From: Leptasterias polaris
Lineage: Eukaryota > Echinodermata > Asteroidea > Forcipulatida > Asteriidae
DNA length: 64,000 nt
Assembly (NCBI GenBank): GCA_037783415.1
Contig: JAZGTN010000005.1
Coordinates: 744,001 to 808,000 of the forward strand
Direction: 5' to 3'
Every line of letters starts with the position of its first letter. Position 1 is the stretch's first letter. Positions 22,287-34,205 of the stretch are shown in pieces. Under the pieces are notes generated by a model. The model did no database searches, was not told where the DNA came from, and worked only from the letters and a program-made list of their open reading frames with translations. The position numbers were made by a program, and so were the translations under genes.

Positions 22287-25200
22287 AAGCTTGTTTGGCG
22301 TTTGGCCAGCATGGTACCAAATCAAAGAGTTTTATGACATATTAAGCTTGTTTGGCCAGCATGTACCAAATCAAAGAGTTTTATGACATATTAAGCTTGT
22401 TTGGCCAGCAGGTACCAAATCAAAGAGTTTTATGACATATTAAGCTTGTTTGGCCAGCAGGTACCAAATCAAAGAGTTTTATGACATATTAAGCTTGTTT
22501 GGCCAGCATGTACCAAATCAAAGAGTTTTATGACATATTAAGCTTGTTTGGCCAGCATGGTACCAAATCAAAGAGTTTTATGACATATTAAGCTTGTTTG
22601 GCCAGCAGGTACCAAATCAAAGAGTTTTATGACATATTAAGCTTGTTTGGCCAGCATGGTACCAAATCAAAGAGTTTTATGACATATTAAGCTTGTTTGG
22701 CCAGCATGGTACCAAATCAAAGAGTTTTATGACATATTAAGCTTGTTTGGCCAGCATGGTACCAAATCAAAGAGTTTTATGACATATTAAGCTTGTTTGG
22801 CCAGCATGGTACCAAATCAAAGAGTTTTATGACATATTAAGCTTGTTTGGCCAGCATGGTACCAAATCAAAGAGTTTTATGACATATTAAGCTTGTTTGG
22901 CCAGCATGGTACCAAATCAAAGAGTTTTATGACATATTAAGCTTGTTTGGCCAGCATGGTACCAAATCAAAGAGTTTTATGACATATTAAGCTTGTTTGG
23001 CCAGCATGGTACCAAATCAAAGAGTTTTATGACATATTAAGCTTGTTTGGCCAGCATGGTACCAAATCAAAGAGTTTTATGACATATTAAGCTTGTTTGG
23101 CCAGCATGGTACCAAATCAAAGAGTTTTATGACATATTAAGCTTGTTTGGCCAGCATGGTACCAAATCAAAGAGTTTTATGACATATTAAGCTTGTTTGG
23201 CCAGCATGGTACCAAATCAAAGAGTTTTATGACATATTAAGCTTGTTTGGCCAGCATGGTACCAAATCAAAGAGTTTTATGACATATTAAGCTTGTTTGG
23301 CCAGCATGGTACCAAATCAAAGAGTTTTATGACATATTAAGCTTGTTTGGCCAGCATGGTACCAAATCAAAGAGTTTTATGACATATTAAGCTTGTTTGG
23401 CCAGCATGGTACCAAATCAAAGAGTTTTATGACATATTAAGCTTGTTTGGCCAGCATGGTACCAAATCAAAGAGTTTTATGACATATTAAGCTTGTTTGG
23501 CCAGCATGGTACCAAATCAAAGAGTTTTATGACATATTAAGCTTGTTTGGCCAGCATGGTACCAAATCAAAGAGTTTTATGACATATTAAGCTTGTTTGG
23601 CCAGCATGGTACCAAATCAAAGAGTTTTATGACATATTAAGCTTGTTTGGCCAGCATGGTACCAAATCAAAGAGTTTTATGACATATTAAGCTTGTTTGG
23701 CCAGCATGGTACCAAATCAAAGAGTTTTATGACATATTAAGCTTGTTTGGCCAGCATGGTACCAAATCAAAGAGTTTTATGACATATTAAGCTTGTTTGG
23801 CCAGCATGGTACCAAATCAAAGAGTTTTATGACATATTAAGCTTGTTTGGCCAGCATGGTACCAAATCAAAGAGTTTTATGACATATTAAGCTTGTTTGG
23901 CCAGCATGGTACCAAATCAAAGAGTTTTATGACATATTAAGCTTGTTTGGCCAGCATGGTACCAAATCAAAGAGTTTTATGACATATTAAGCTTGTTTGG
24001 CCAGCATGGTACCAAATCAAAGAGTTTTATGACATATTAAGCTTGTTTGGCCAGCATGGTACCAAATCAAAGAGTTTTATGACATATTAAGCTTGTTTGG
24101 CCAGCATGGTACCAAATCAAAGAGTTTTATGACATATTAAGCTTGTTTGGCCAGCATGGTACCAAATCAAAGAGTTTTATGACATATTAAGCTTGTTTGG
24201 CCAGCATGGTACCAAATCAAAGAGTTTTATGACATATTAAGCTTGTTTGGCCAGCATGGTACCAAATCAAAGAGTTTTATGACATATTAAGCTTGTTTGG
24301 CCAGCATGGTACCAAATCAAAGAGTTTTATGACATATTAAGCTTGTTTGGCCAGCATGGTACCAAATCAAAGAGTTTTATGACATATTAAGCTTGTTTGG
24401 CCAGCATGGTACCAAATCAAAGAGTTTTATGACATATTAAGCTTGTTTGGCCAGCATGGTACCAAATCAAAGAGTTTTATGACATATTAAGCTTGTTTGG
24501 CCAGCATGGTACCAAATCAAAGAGTTTTATGACATATTAAGCTTGTTTGGCCAGCATGGTACCAAATCAAAGAGTTTTATGACATATTAAGCTTGTTTGG
24601 CCAGCATGGTACCAAATCAAAGAGTTTTATGACATATTAAGCTTGTTTGGCCAGCATGGTACCAAATCAAAGAGTTTTATGACATATTAAGCTTGTTTGG
24701 CCAGCATGGTACCAAATCAAAGAGTTTTATGACATATTAAGCTTGTTTGGCCAGCATGGTACCAAATCAAAGAGTTTTATGACATATTAAGCTTGTTTGG
24801 CCAGCATGGTACCAAATCAAAGAGTTTTATGACATATTAAGCTTGTTTGGCCAGCATGGTACCAAATCAAAGAGTTTTATGACATATTAAGCTTGTTTGG
24901 CCAGCATGGTACCAAATCAAAGAGTTTTATGACATATTAAGCTTGTTTGGCCAGCATGGTACCAAATCAAAGAGTTTTATGACATATTAAGCTTGTTTGG
25001 CCAGCATGGTACCAAATCAAAGAGTTTTATGACATATTAAGCTTGTTTGGCCAGCATGGTACCAAATCAAAGAGTTTTATGACATATTAAGCTTGTTTGG
25101 CCAGCATGGTACCAAATCAAAGAGTTTTATGACATATTAAGCTTGTTTGGCCAGCATGGTACCAAATCAAAGAGTTTTATGACATATTAAGCTTGTTTGG

Positions 25201-27486
25201 CCAGCATGGTACCAAATCAAAGAGTTTTATGACATATTAAGCTTGTTTGGCCAGCATGGTACCAAATCAAAGAGTTTTATGACATATTAAGCTTGTTTGG
25301 CCAGCATGGTACCAAATCAAAGAGTTTTATGACATATTAAGCTTGTTTGGCCAGCATGGTACCAAATCAAAGAGTTTTATGACATATTAAGCTTGTTTGG
25401 CCAGCATGGTACCAAATCAAAGAGTTTTATGACATATTAAGCTTGTTTGGCCAGCATGGTACCAAATCAAAGAGTTTTATGACATATTAAGCTTGTTTGG
25501 CCAGCATGGTACCAAATCAAAGAGTTTTATGACATATTAAGCTTGTTTGGCCAGCATGGTACCAAATCAAAGAGTTTTATGACATATTAAGCTTGTTTGG
25601 CCAGCATGGTACCAAATCAAAGAGTTTTATGACATATTAAGCTTGTTTGGCCAGCATGGTACCAAATCAAAGAGTTTTATGACATATTAAGCTTGTTTGG
25701 CCAGCATGGTACCAAATCAAAGAGTTTTATGACATATTAAGCTTGTTTGGCCAGCATGGTACCAAATCAAAGAGTTTTATGACATATTAAGCTTGTTTGG
25801 CCAGCATGGTACCAAATCAAAGAGTTTTATGACATATTAAGCTTGTTTGGCCAGCATGGTACCAAATCAAAGAGTTTTATGACATATTAAGCTTGTTTGG
25901 CCAGCATGGTACCAAATCAAAGAGTTTTATGACATATTAAGCTTGTTTGGCCAGCATGGTACCAAATCAAAGAGTTTTATGACATATTAAGCTTGTTTGG
26001 CCAGCATGGTACCAAATCAAAGAGTTTTATGACATATTAAGCTTGTTTGGCCAGCATGGTACCAAATCAAAGAGTTTTATGACATATTAAGCTTGTTTGG
26101 CCAGCATGGTACCAAATCAAAGAGTTTTATGACATATTAAGCTTGTTTGGCCAGCATGGTACCAAATCAAAGAGTTTTATGACATATTAAGCTTGTTTGG
26201 CCAGCATGGTACCAAATCAAAGAGTTTTATGACATATTAAGCTTGTTTGGCCAGCATGGTACCAAATCAAAGAGTTTTATGACATATTAAGCTTGTTTGG
26301 CCAGCATGGTACCAAATCAAAGAGTTTTATGACATATTAAGCTTGTTTGGCCAGCATGGTACCAAATCAAAGAGTTTTATGACATATTAAGCTTGTTTGG
26401 CCAGCATGGTACCAAATCAAAGAGTTTTATGACATATTAAGCTTGTTTGGCCAGCATGGTACCAAATCAAAGAGTTTTATGACATATTAAGCTTGTTTGG
26501 CCAGCATGGTACCAAATCAAAGAGTTTTATGACATATTAAGCTTGTTTGGCCAGCATGGTACCAAATCAAAGAGTTTTATGACATATTAAGCTTGTTTGG
26601 CCAGCATGGTACCAAATCAAAGAGTTTTATGACATATTAAGCTTGTTTGGCCAGCATGGTACCAAATCAAAGAGTTTTATGACATATTAAGCTTGTTTGG
26701 CCAGCATGGTACCAAATCAAAGAGTTTTATGACATATTAAGCTTGTTTGGCCAGCATGGTACCAAATCAAAGAGTTTTATGACATATTAAGCTTGTTTGG
26801 CCAGCATGGTACCAAATCAAAGAGTTTTATGACATATTAAGCTTGTTTGGCCAGCATGGTACCAAATCAAAGAGTTTTATGACATATTAAGCTTGTTTGG
26901 CCAGCATGGTACCAAATCAAAGAGTTTTATGACATATTAAGCTTGTTTGGCCAGCATGGTACCAAATCAAAGAGTTTTATGACATATTAAGCTTGTTTGG
27001 CCAGCATGGTACCAAATCAAAGAGTTTTATGACATATTAAGCTTGTTTGGCCAGCATGGTACCAAATCAAAGAGTTTTATGACATATTAAGCTTGTTTGG
27101 CCAGCAGGTACCAAATCAAAGAGTTTTATGACATATTAAGCTTGTTTGGCCAGCAGGTACCAAATCAAAGAGTTTTATGACATATTAAGCTTGTTTGGCC
27201 AGCATGTACCAAATCAAAGAGTTTTATGACATATTAAGCTTGTTTGGCCAGCATGGTACCAAATCAAAGAGTTTTATGACATATTAAGCTTGTTTGGCCA
27301 GCATGGTACCAAATCAAAGAGTTTTATGACATATTAAGCTTGTTTGGCCAGCATGGTACCAAATCAAAGAGTTTTATGACATATTAAGCTTGTTTGGCCA
27401 GCATGGTACCAAATCAAAGAGTTTTATGACATATTAAGCTTGTTTGGCCAGCATGGTACCAAATCAAAGAGTTTTATGACATATTA
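22287..27486. repeat. 50-bp satellite array, about 104 copies
   Basis: Unit: AAGCTTGTTTGGCCAGCATG followed by GTACCAAATCAAAGAGTTTT and ATGACATATT. The unit has a HindIII site and, in the common form, a KpnI-type GGTACC. Interior copies look identical by eye over about 4.4 kb. Variants lie only at the edges: copies 2-5 and 7 and three copies near 27100-27200 carry CATGTACC or CAGGTACC (49 or 48 bp). The first unit has a 6-base insertion (GGCGTTTGG). All frames are closed by stops. Length accuracy depends on the assembly. Confidence 0.98.
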
Positions 27487-29685
27487 TATATATTCAGATC
27501 ATAATGGGGGTGACTGACTTAACCATGATGAAGGCGTGCATAAAGAACTGAATCGGCAAAAGTTGTGCAGTGTGGTTTGGCTTGCAAAGAACTACAGTAC
27601 ACGACCTTGCTGCTTGAGATGGGCAACAACATGGACAGAAGTGGAATTTTAGAGATAAATGGACCAGATAATTTGATGCTGATGGCAAGATAAAAATAGA
27701 CAAAGAGAGAGAGAGAGAGAGTGGTGAAAATAAGACATACACACACAACATATAACCAATAGCCACGGTGGAAACTATTTTGACCTACCTTCTTGATGGA
27801 GACAATTTCCCACAATCGAAGTTGAAAATCTCATGAACACACAAGACACAGGCCTCTCCGAGTCGGAATGCACTTCTTACATTTCCTGGGTGCACACACA
27901 CACAGCTTGCGGCTGGCACACAGTGCTGGGTCACTCACGTACGGCTTCTCAGGTGCACTAACGATCGCCACAAATTCAACACTGAAATGCCCACATCAAA
28001 TAAGAGCAATGCCACCGTCTAAATTTGCCTCATTGCGCCCGGTGATCGGCGGGAGAACACACGCACACACGAGTAACAACATCATTGATTCAAGCAGAAA
28101 GGCCTCATAACGTGCACAATGCACACGACTTTGGTGTGATTGTCTCTATTATTGCCCACATGCACACACAGTGTGTGGTTTATCAACACGGATTCATACA
28201 GTGCATTCACCACCTTGTTACAAGCAGCAGTACACGATCACGTTGTGTTAGGCTAAGCAGTAAACAAGCTCAGATTAAATTTAGCAGTTTCGTCATCACA
28301 GAGTCCACCCACCAGGATGAGAACAGTAATGATGCCACAATGACGTCAATGTCAGTTACAAACATTTTCCGTTCATTCATTCATTCATTCATTCATTCAG
28401 CGAGAGGAATGACAAATACAAATTTGCAAGACAAATTCAAGAATGTCTTGTTTACATTGAGGTCCCACGCCCCCAAGCTGCGTCTGTTTCTCTCATCCAT
28501 TACTGTTGTGTCGTTAGCTATCAATCCCCCAACAGGCAATTGAGATAAATGTCAAGTTTTTTATGATAAATATCAGAGACAAAAGGTATTCTAATGATTC
28601 CTACCAAGTTTTGAAATTTGTTTTCCATCCTTCCTTTCTCCAATCAAATTATCATTACGTGGTGGGGGCTCAATACATGTATTATTATTTATAACAGCAT
28701 TTAGTACAGTGCCTTTTCCAGATGTTACAAAGTGCTTCCAACCAAGTGAAAAATAATGGGAGAAAAACACATCAAACAAAACAACCGAGTTGCAAGATGG
28801 TTTTTGTCATACTCTCCCTATCATGGAAAACTCATTTAAAAAGCAAATTCCTCACAGCTTACCGCATATATTGAATCAAACCATTTTTTCAATAAATTAG
28901 CCGAGGCAACAATATCACTTACTTGTATTAAATTCAAGACTGCCAGTTGAGAGAGCTTGATGCGCATTCTGTAATAACCCACAGGTTTCATGTGGTAATT
29001 TGATTTGGACAATCACCAGGTGATATCAATTACTTTGAGATTTAGTAAGCAGAAAAAGGAAGAAAAAAACACTTTCAAAATCAACAGATGTTTGGAATAA
29101 TGCATGGACTGAAAGGGACGTGTAATAACAAATGAAAGTCCATGGCTTAAGCAGTTAAAGGATGAGTAATATAGTAGTTGTTGTCAAAGTATATAGTTGT
29201 TTTTTGGAAGAGTAACATTCATACCCCTTGTGGTTTATTATTTGATATCCTCTATTTTTCAATCAAAACACATGCAACCAACTACCTTTGAAAAATATCA
29301 TCAAATTCGGTGGCGACGTTCGAGTGGAAAAAAAGAAGTGTTTGTTTGTCACAAACTGTTTGTGCATATTATTCATTCCGTGCTTATTTTTGATTGAGGC
29401 AATTACAATTAGTAATGGTGATTTGGAGGTCGTAATATGTCAAATTATCGACTTTGATCATTTTTTCGACTGTCTGATTTTTCTGGAGGATTGGTGCTGT
29501 TGTGAATTTTGCAAATTGTGTATTTTGTTTGTTTGGTGTGTTTTTTCCCCATGTTTTCACATCATTTATATGAATAAGCTTGTTTGGATTGTTGTTTTTA
29601 TTTATGGAAAGGTGAAAACTTCTGGTGATAGGAAAACAATTTACTACCTCTCAGCCTTTTTGTTGTTGTATAGGTTTATTGTGGC
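27487..29685. other. no gene; microsatellites
   Basis: Contains (GA)n at about 27704-27721, (CA)n runs at 27738-27750, 27893-27904 and 28059-28068, and (ATTC)n at 28374-28399. The 152-residue frame at 28085-28543 runs through the ATTC repeat and has no domain. No other feature recognised. Confidence 0.5.
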
Positions 29686-30110
29686 GTGTCGTGGCCGAGC
29701 GGATAAGAGCACCGGACTCAAGCTCTGGTGTTTCAGATCAGCAGAGTGTGGGTTCGAGTCCCGGTCGTGACACTTGTGTCCTTAAGCAAGACACTTAACC
29801 ACATGCTTCGTCCTTCGGATGGGACGTAAAGCCGTTGGTCCCGTGTGTTGTGTAATGCACGTAAAAGAACCCAGCGCACTTATCGAAAAGAGAAGGGGTT
29901 CGCCCCGGTGTTCCTGGTTTGATTGGCAGCATATTGCGCCACAGCACCTTGTAAACCATTACATGGTGCTATGTAAAGGAATAGGTCTCATACTTCAAAA
30001 CGTAACTCAATAAACCTTTCAGGAAAATACTGAATGTTGAAGCGCCTTGAGTGTCAGAGTGACAGATATGCGCGCTATATAAGAAGCCGTTATTATATTA
30101 TTATTATTTT
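29686..30110 (+). mobile_element. full-length tRNA(Leu)-derived SINE
   Basis: The head (29686-29773) folds as a leucine-type tRNA: a 7-bp acceptor pairing with two wobbles, A box TGGCCGAGCGGA, anticodon loop ACTCAAG with CAA, a long variable arm, and B box GGTTCGAGTCC. The body follows (GATGGGACGTAAAG, GTGTTGTGTAATGCACGTAA, TTGTAAACCATTACATGGTG). The tail is GCGCGCTATATAAG plus TTATTATT repeats. It is non-coding and would be Pol III transcribed. Partial copies are at 395, 14545, 21600 and 35184. Confidence 0.9.
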
Positions 30111-30117
30111 TTGATGT

Positions 30118-30515
30118 AATTTATTGTTTATTTGATTGCCTATTTTCTGTCTAATATTAACCTTGTTGTTTATTTTCATTAAAATTTCCCCCCTTTCTTT
30201 TATTTTTATTTTTTTATATATTTAGTTTGTGTTTTGTGTATTTACATATGCTATAATTATTTTACATAATTTATCGTACAGATTTGTTGTCAGTGTATTT
30301 GTCTCCTTATGTGACTGGTCAGGCTTTCGAGCTATAGTGTAAAAGTATACTTTTGTTTATCATGACAATCACATTCTGGTTGTTCTGTAAATTTTATGTG
30401 CTTTGTGGTTTTGTTTAACTTACCTATTTGTTTATTTATGTATTTATTTATTTTGTTACTTACTGATTGTTTGTGTGTATTTAATGGCCAAATAAAGAAC
30501 AAGAATAAGAATACA
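30118..30515 (+). mobile_element. LINE 3' untranslated region
   Basis: CAGGCTTTCGAGCTATAGTG, then a GTTGTTCTGTAAATTTTATG region and terminal GGCCAAATAAAGAACAAGAA, match the 3' end of the LINE at 43378-44506 (CAGGCTTTCGAGCTACAGTG; GGCCGAATAAATAATAATAA). Its coding part is not seen directly upstream, where the SINE sits. Confidence 0.7.
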
Positions 30516-30519
30516 ACTC

Positions 30520-31985
30520 CATTATCAAGAAAACTGGGGATAGGTTAAAATTCCTTTATAGACAGGCTTATTTTCTTAACACAAAATCTCGTAAAACACT
30601 ATGTTCGGCATTGATCCAGTTTTACTTTGACTATTAATGCTGTTCTTGGTTCTCTGCACTCTCAGTCCATCTCAAAAACAAACTTCAAATTATGCAAAAT
30701 AAAATGGTTAGATTTATTCTAGTCAAAGACTCCAGGGCCCACATAGGTCAAAAAGAACTTGACAACGTATAGGCTTCCTAAATGTTAAAGACAGAGTCTC
30801 TCAACTAAAGTTAAATCATGTGAACAGAATAACTTGTAATGCCACTCCTGATTATCTTCGTGACAACTTTATCAAGGTTTCTGATTATCACCAGTACAAT
30901 ACTAGGACCAGTGATCTGAATTTTATAGTCCCAGTCTCATCCAGTTCAATCTACAGAGAATGGAACAATTTACCTGCTAATATTAAAACTTCTACTAGCC
31001 TTCATCAATTCAAAAAACTATAGGCTTCCTAAATGTTAAAGACAGAGTCTCTCAACTAAAGTTAAATCATGTGAACAGAATAACTTGTAATGCCACTCCT
31101 GATTATCTTCGTGACAACTTTATCAAGGTTTCTGATTATCACCAGTACAATACTAGGACCAGTGATCTGAATTTTATAGTCCCAGTCTCATCCAGTTCAA
31201 TCTACAGAGAATGGAACAATTTACCTGCTAATATTAAAACTTCTACTAGCCTTCATCAATTCAAAAAACTATAGGCTTCCTAAATGTTAAAGACAGAGTC
31301 TCTCAACTAAAGTTAAATCATGTGAACAGAATAACTTGTAATGCCACTCCTGATTATCTTCGGGACAACTTTATCAAGGTTTCTGATTATCACCAGTACA
31401 ATACTAGGACCAGTGATCTGAATTTTATAGTCCCAGTCTCATCCAGTTCAATCTACAGAGAATGGAACAATTTACCTGCTAATATTAAAACTTCTACTAG
31501 CCTTCATCAATTCAAAAAACTAGTCAAATACCACTTTGCTAAAAAAGCCATTTCTAAGGAAGCATAGTTTGGGTGCTTCTTGTTTCCATTCTCCTATTTT
31601 TTAATCGGTGCATAATTATTTTTTTAACATTATTTTTTGAATTTAATTACTAAATTTTTTGATATATTTTTTTCATCTTCTTGTTTTACATGACTCATCT
31701 TTTTGCTCATGGCTAGGTCCGTTTGTGTTTTGTATTTCTTTTTCTTTTGGGTGTTTTTTGCCATTTTTTCTGTAAGGACCCCAATGGAAATAAGTCTAAG
31801 TTATTGGCTTTGTTTAGGCTACCCTTGGATAAGTTTGTGCAGTTTTTCTTTCTTGTGTTCTATTTTGGTTTATTTTATTTCTTTGTTTGACCTCCTGATG
31901 ATGTGTATGTATTTTTGCCTTGTTTTTGCTGTATTTTATCCGAATAAATTCAATCAAAATTCAATCAATCAAATAGTATTGTTAC
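30520..31985 (+). pseudogene. LINE fragment with triplicated C-terminal segment
   Basis: The post-RT region of a LINE starts near 30520 (NTIIKKTGDRLKFLYRQAYF, LQIMQNKMVRFIL; interrupted by a stop and a frameshift). A 251-bp segment is then repeated three times head to tail: 30770-31020, 31021-31271, 31272-31522. Each repeat encodes NHVNRITCNATPDYL..YREWNNLPANIKTSTSLHQFKKL, and only the third continues to the natural C-terminus (KYHFAKKAISKEA). Copies are identical by eye except one synonymous change at about 31363. The 3' untranslated region ends near 31975 in ATTCAATCAA repeats. Confidence 0.88.
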
Positions 31986-32344
31986 AGTGGTAAATGCATG
32001 TTTCCGGCTTTAAAGCTCAATATTATATTGTGCAGCATGAAGTTGCGATAATGATTTCAAATCTTCTTGATCAGGATGTCAAAGATAGTATGCAATCATT
32101 TCTATGCCATATTTGTTATCCACAATTCATTTTATTTATGTTCTCAAGGTCACTGTCTGTAAACACGGTGACATTTAAGCTGATGCTAGAACAGTTACTG
32201 CATAAAACCAATGAAATGTTTGCACAATTCATGAAATGTGTGCGTGCATTTCTAATGATGTAGTTAGTTAGCATGTTGGCTAGCTGCGACGACGTGATGC
32301 ATGGTTTTTATTTGCTGCTTTATTTTAACCCCATTATGGTTAAC
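31986..32344. other. no feature recognised
   Basis: The open frame at 31994-32263 (89 codons) has no recognised domain and starts immediately after the LINE tail. No other structure seen. Confidence 0.4.
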
Positions 32345-32560
32345 AAATCTTCTCTTAAAGGTATTGGTCATAGATTGGTTTTTGTAAATGTTGATTTATA
32401 GGCAAAATTATACAATAAAATTAAAAGATTTTGGGTTGAACAAAGAAAAATTGACTAGAGCGGGATTTGAACCAACGACCTCCGGTTTAACGTGCCGGCG
32501 CTCTACCAACTGAGCTATCTAGCCCTATGTTGGCGGTTTCCCTATTTTGTCAATATCTTT
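32345..32560 (-). mobile_element. tRNA-derived SINE
   Basis: On the minus strand 32524-32453 forms a 72-nt tRNA-like head: a 7-bp acceptor pairing (GGCTAGA with TCTAGTC, one wobble), A box TAGCTCAGTTGGTAGAGC, and B box GGTTCAAATCC. The anticodon stem has a C-A mismatch at its base, position 33 is not U, and the T stem has one mismatch. The flanks (GGGAAACCGCCAACATAG before; ACAAAAACCAATCTATGACC after) recur at 10590 and 6702. It is therefore classed as a SINE rather than a tRNA gene. Confidence 0.75.
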
Positions 32561-32676
32561 GTTCGGGGGTGCCAGTCAGAAGCCATTCAACTGCAAACTG
32601 CCGTGTAGCCAGGGATCACACCCAAGTATACGATACAACCTGGGAAGCGGCAGCCAGGGGATCACCTTAAGGGGAT

Positions 32677-32764
32677 GCGACTTTTTATATCAGATATCAA
32701 ATAATAAACCACAAGGGAAACTGACTGGGTAAATGTTTAAATGATTTCTGATATAAAAAGTCGC
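32677..32764. repeat. hairpin at transposon truncation point
   Basis: GCGACTTTTTATATCAGA at 32677-32694 is the inverse of TCTGATATAAAAAGTCGC at 32747-32764. The second arm lies exactly where homology between the two transposon copies stops, so it may be a fold-back event that removed the end of copy A. Confidence 0.7.
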
Positions 32765-33700
32765 AAAAAAACCAGAACACATCCACTGATATCTCTGTGA
32801 TTTTGGTCTCATGATTTTGTGATCCACGGTCGTCGCGTCGTGTTTCCTGAAGTACACAGCGCGCATGGTGTACAAGACAATGCGCAATCTGAAAATTGCG
32901 CAAACCTTTACTCGATAGGCAATGGGAGTTGCCGATTCTGCATGGCGCAAACTGCAGATTGCGCAAGAGTTTGTCCAATTCGTTGTGCAGATGAACGAGA
33001 GTGGACAAGAGAAGTCGCAAGCGGACGATTTGGGGCAACCTTTTAGCCGAAAATTTATATTTTTTGAAAGATATCTGACACAATCATACCTCCATATTAA
33101 AAAAAAAAACATCTCCTGCGTACCTCCATCCATTCCATATTGATTGTGAGGGATGCTGCTTAAGTTATACATAACAAAATAACATTATTGATAAATTAAT
33201 TATTTTCTCCCTTTTTGGACGCTTTTATGAAGTCCCACTTCGCTGAATATTCTCCTTTAAATGACTGCTTCCTTTTATTCGACGAGGTCGAAGCCATAAT
33301 CAGATATTTATATTACAATTTCATGCAGGAGTGCTAAAGAAATTCCCCAAAACAGCGTGAACTGACACTGACAGCTTTAATTGGTGATAAACGAGCCTCC
33401 GCTGCCTCGTGCCCACAGACAACCTCGCTAACATGGGTAGCGCGTGCGCCGTATCGATCATTCTGGGAAAGAAAATAATTGCGCGGCGAGATTGTACACC
33501 ATTGGAAACGAGGTTGTACCACATGGCTTAATAGCGCTAGCATAGTTAGTAGAGTATTTCTCGCAGCCGTTTTGGGGGAATGGAATTATTTTTGCGGTGG
33601 CGGTGGTCAAAACCATATTTTTTTTGCAAAACCTGTACACCCGTATTTTTAACGAAAACCCGTACGAAATACGGGAAAAACGTACTAGTTGGCATGTCTG
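32765..33700 (-). mobile_element. DNA transposon copy A, truncated
   Basis: On the minus strand this is collinear with 54048-55100 and starts with the same terminus, CAGACATGCCAACTAGTACG (ending at 33700). It lacks roughly 110 bp in the middle compared with copy B and lacks the whole right end. The copies differ only by scattered substitutions. Neither copy encodes a full transposase. Confidence 0.85.
33196..33297 (-). CDS. 33-residue frame in transposon copy A
   Basis: [20 protein letters not shown], then [13 protein letters not shown] and stop. The same frame is kept in copy B with two changes (E to Q, D to N). Its basic, aromatic pattern (FKGxYxxKWxFIK) resembles the very start of hAT-type transposases just before a BED zinc finger. 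This is recall, not a search. It is probably the residue of a lost transposase gene; expression is unknown. Confidence 0.4.
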   Translation of the reverse strand: MASTSSNKRKQSFKGEYSAKWDFIKASKKGENN

Positions 33701-33734
33701 CGTTTCTTTTTGGCAAACTAATTATATCAGACCC

Positions 33735-33830
33735 CTCCTGATCAATAAACTCCATTTACCAGGAGCTCCAATATATGCAAAACTAATTTATGAAATCCAT
33801 ACAAACTGCACTTATAACATTTTAGTCCTG
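33735..33830 (+). repeat. dispersed repeat, pair with 17858-17945
   Basis: TGATCAATAAACTCCATTTA, CCAGGAGCTCCAATATATGC and CAAACTGCACTTAT match 17850-17945 (CAATAAGCTCCATTTACCAG, GAGCTCCAAAATATGC, CAAATTGCACTAAT). Short, no ends recognised. Confidence 0.6.
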
Positions 33831-34004
33831 AGCAATGAGTTCATTCGTCTAAAAAATCAGACGAATGGACCATCTGGTTTAAGAGCCATATTTAGTAATT
33901 TTTGTTCATTAATTTGACGGCCCATTATTGTCTAACAGTTCATTGTCAGACAAGAGCTGTCACAGTAACAGACCGTCTGACTAATGAGCTGCCAGAATAG
34001 GCCT

Positions 34005-34205
34005 TAAGGATATGTAAATTGGACATCGCCCGTGGGCACTAACACTTTGGTTGGCAAAATGATGGAACATCGCCCCTTTTTGTATGGGGCTGATGGTGGC
34101 GTGACGCAGATGCGTTTGTGCGTCTACTTATTGCACATCTCTATGGCGTTTGCCAACCAATAGTGTCTGTACGCACGCGTGAATGTTATTAGCATATATC
34201 ATGTG
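34005..34205 (+). repeat. 200-bp dispersed repeat, copy 1
   Basis: Collinear with 47575-47785: AAATGATGGAACATCGC, TTGTATGGGGCTGATGGTGG, GCGTTTGTGCGTCT, TATGGCGTTTGC and GCGTGAATGTTATTAGCATA are shared or nearly so. Non-coding in both. Confidence 0.75.

Noticed and set aside
22287..27486. CRISPR array
   Set aside because: Units are contiguous without unique spacers, and the genome is eukaryotic.
28085..28543. 152-residue gene
   Set aside because: Runs through an ATTC microsatellite (FIHSFIHS) and has no recognisable domain.
29686..29773. Functional tRNA-Leu gene
   Set aside because: It is the head of a SINE with a body and tail found at other positions.
32453..32524. Functional tRNA gene on the minus strand
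   Set aside because: It folds well, but has mismatches in anticodon and T stems, no U33, and its flanks recur elsewhere as a SINE.
32690..33172. 160-residue minus-strand gene, and its counterpart at 54709-55176
   Set aside because: Both lie in the two copies of a non-autonomous transposon; the frames start and end at unrelated places and show no domain.
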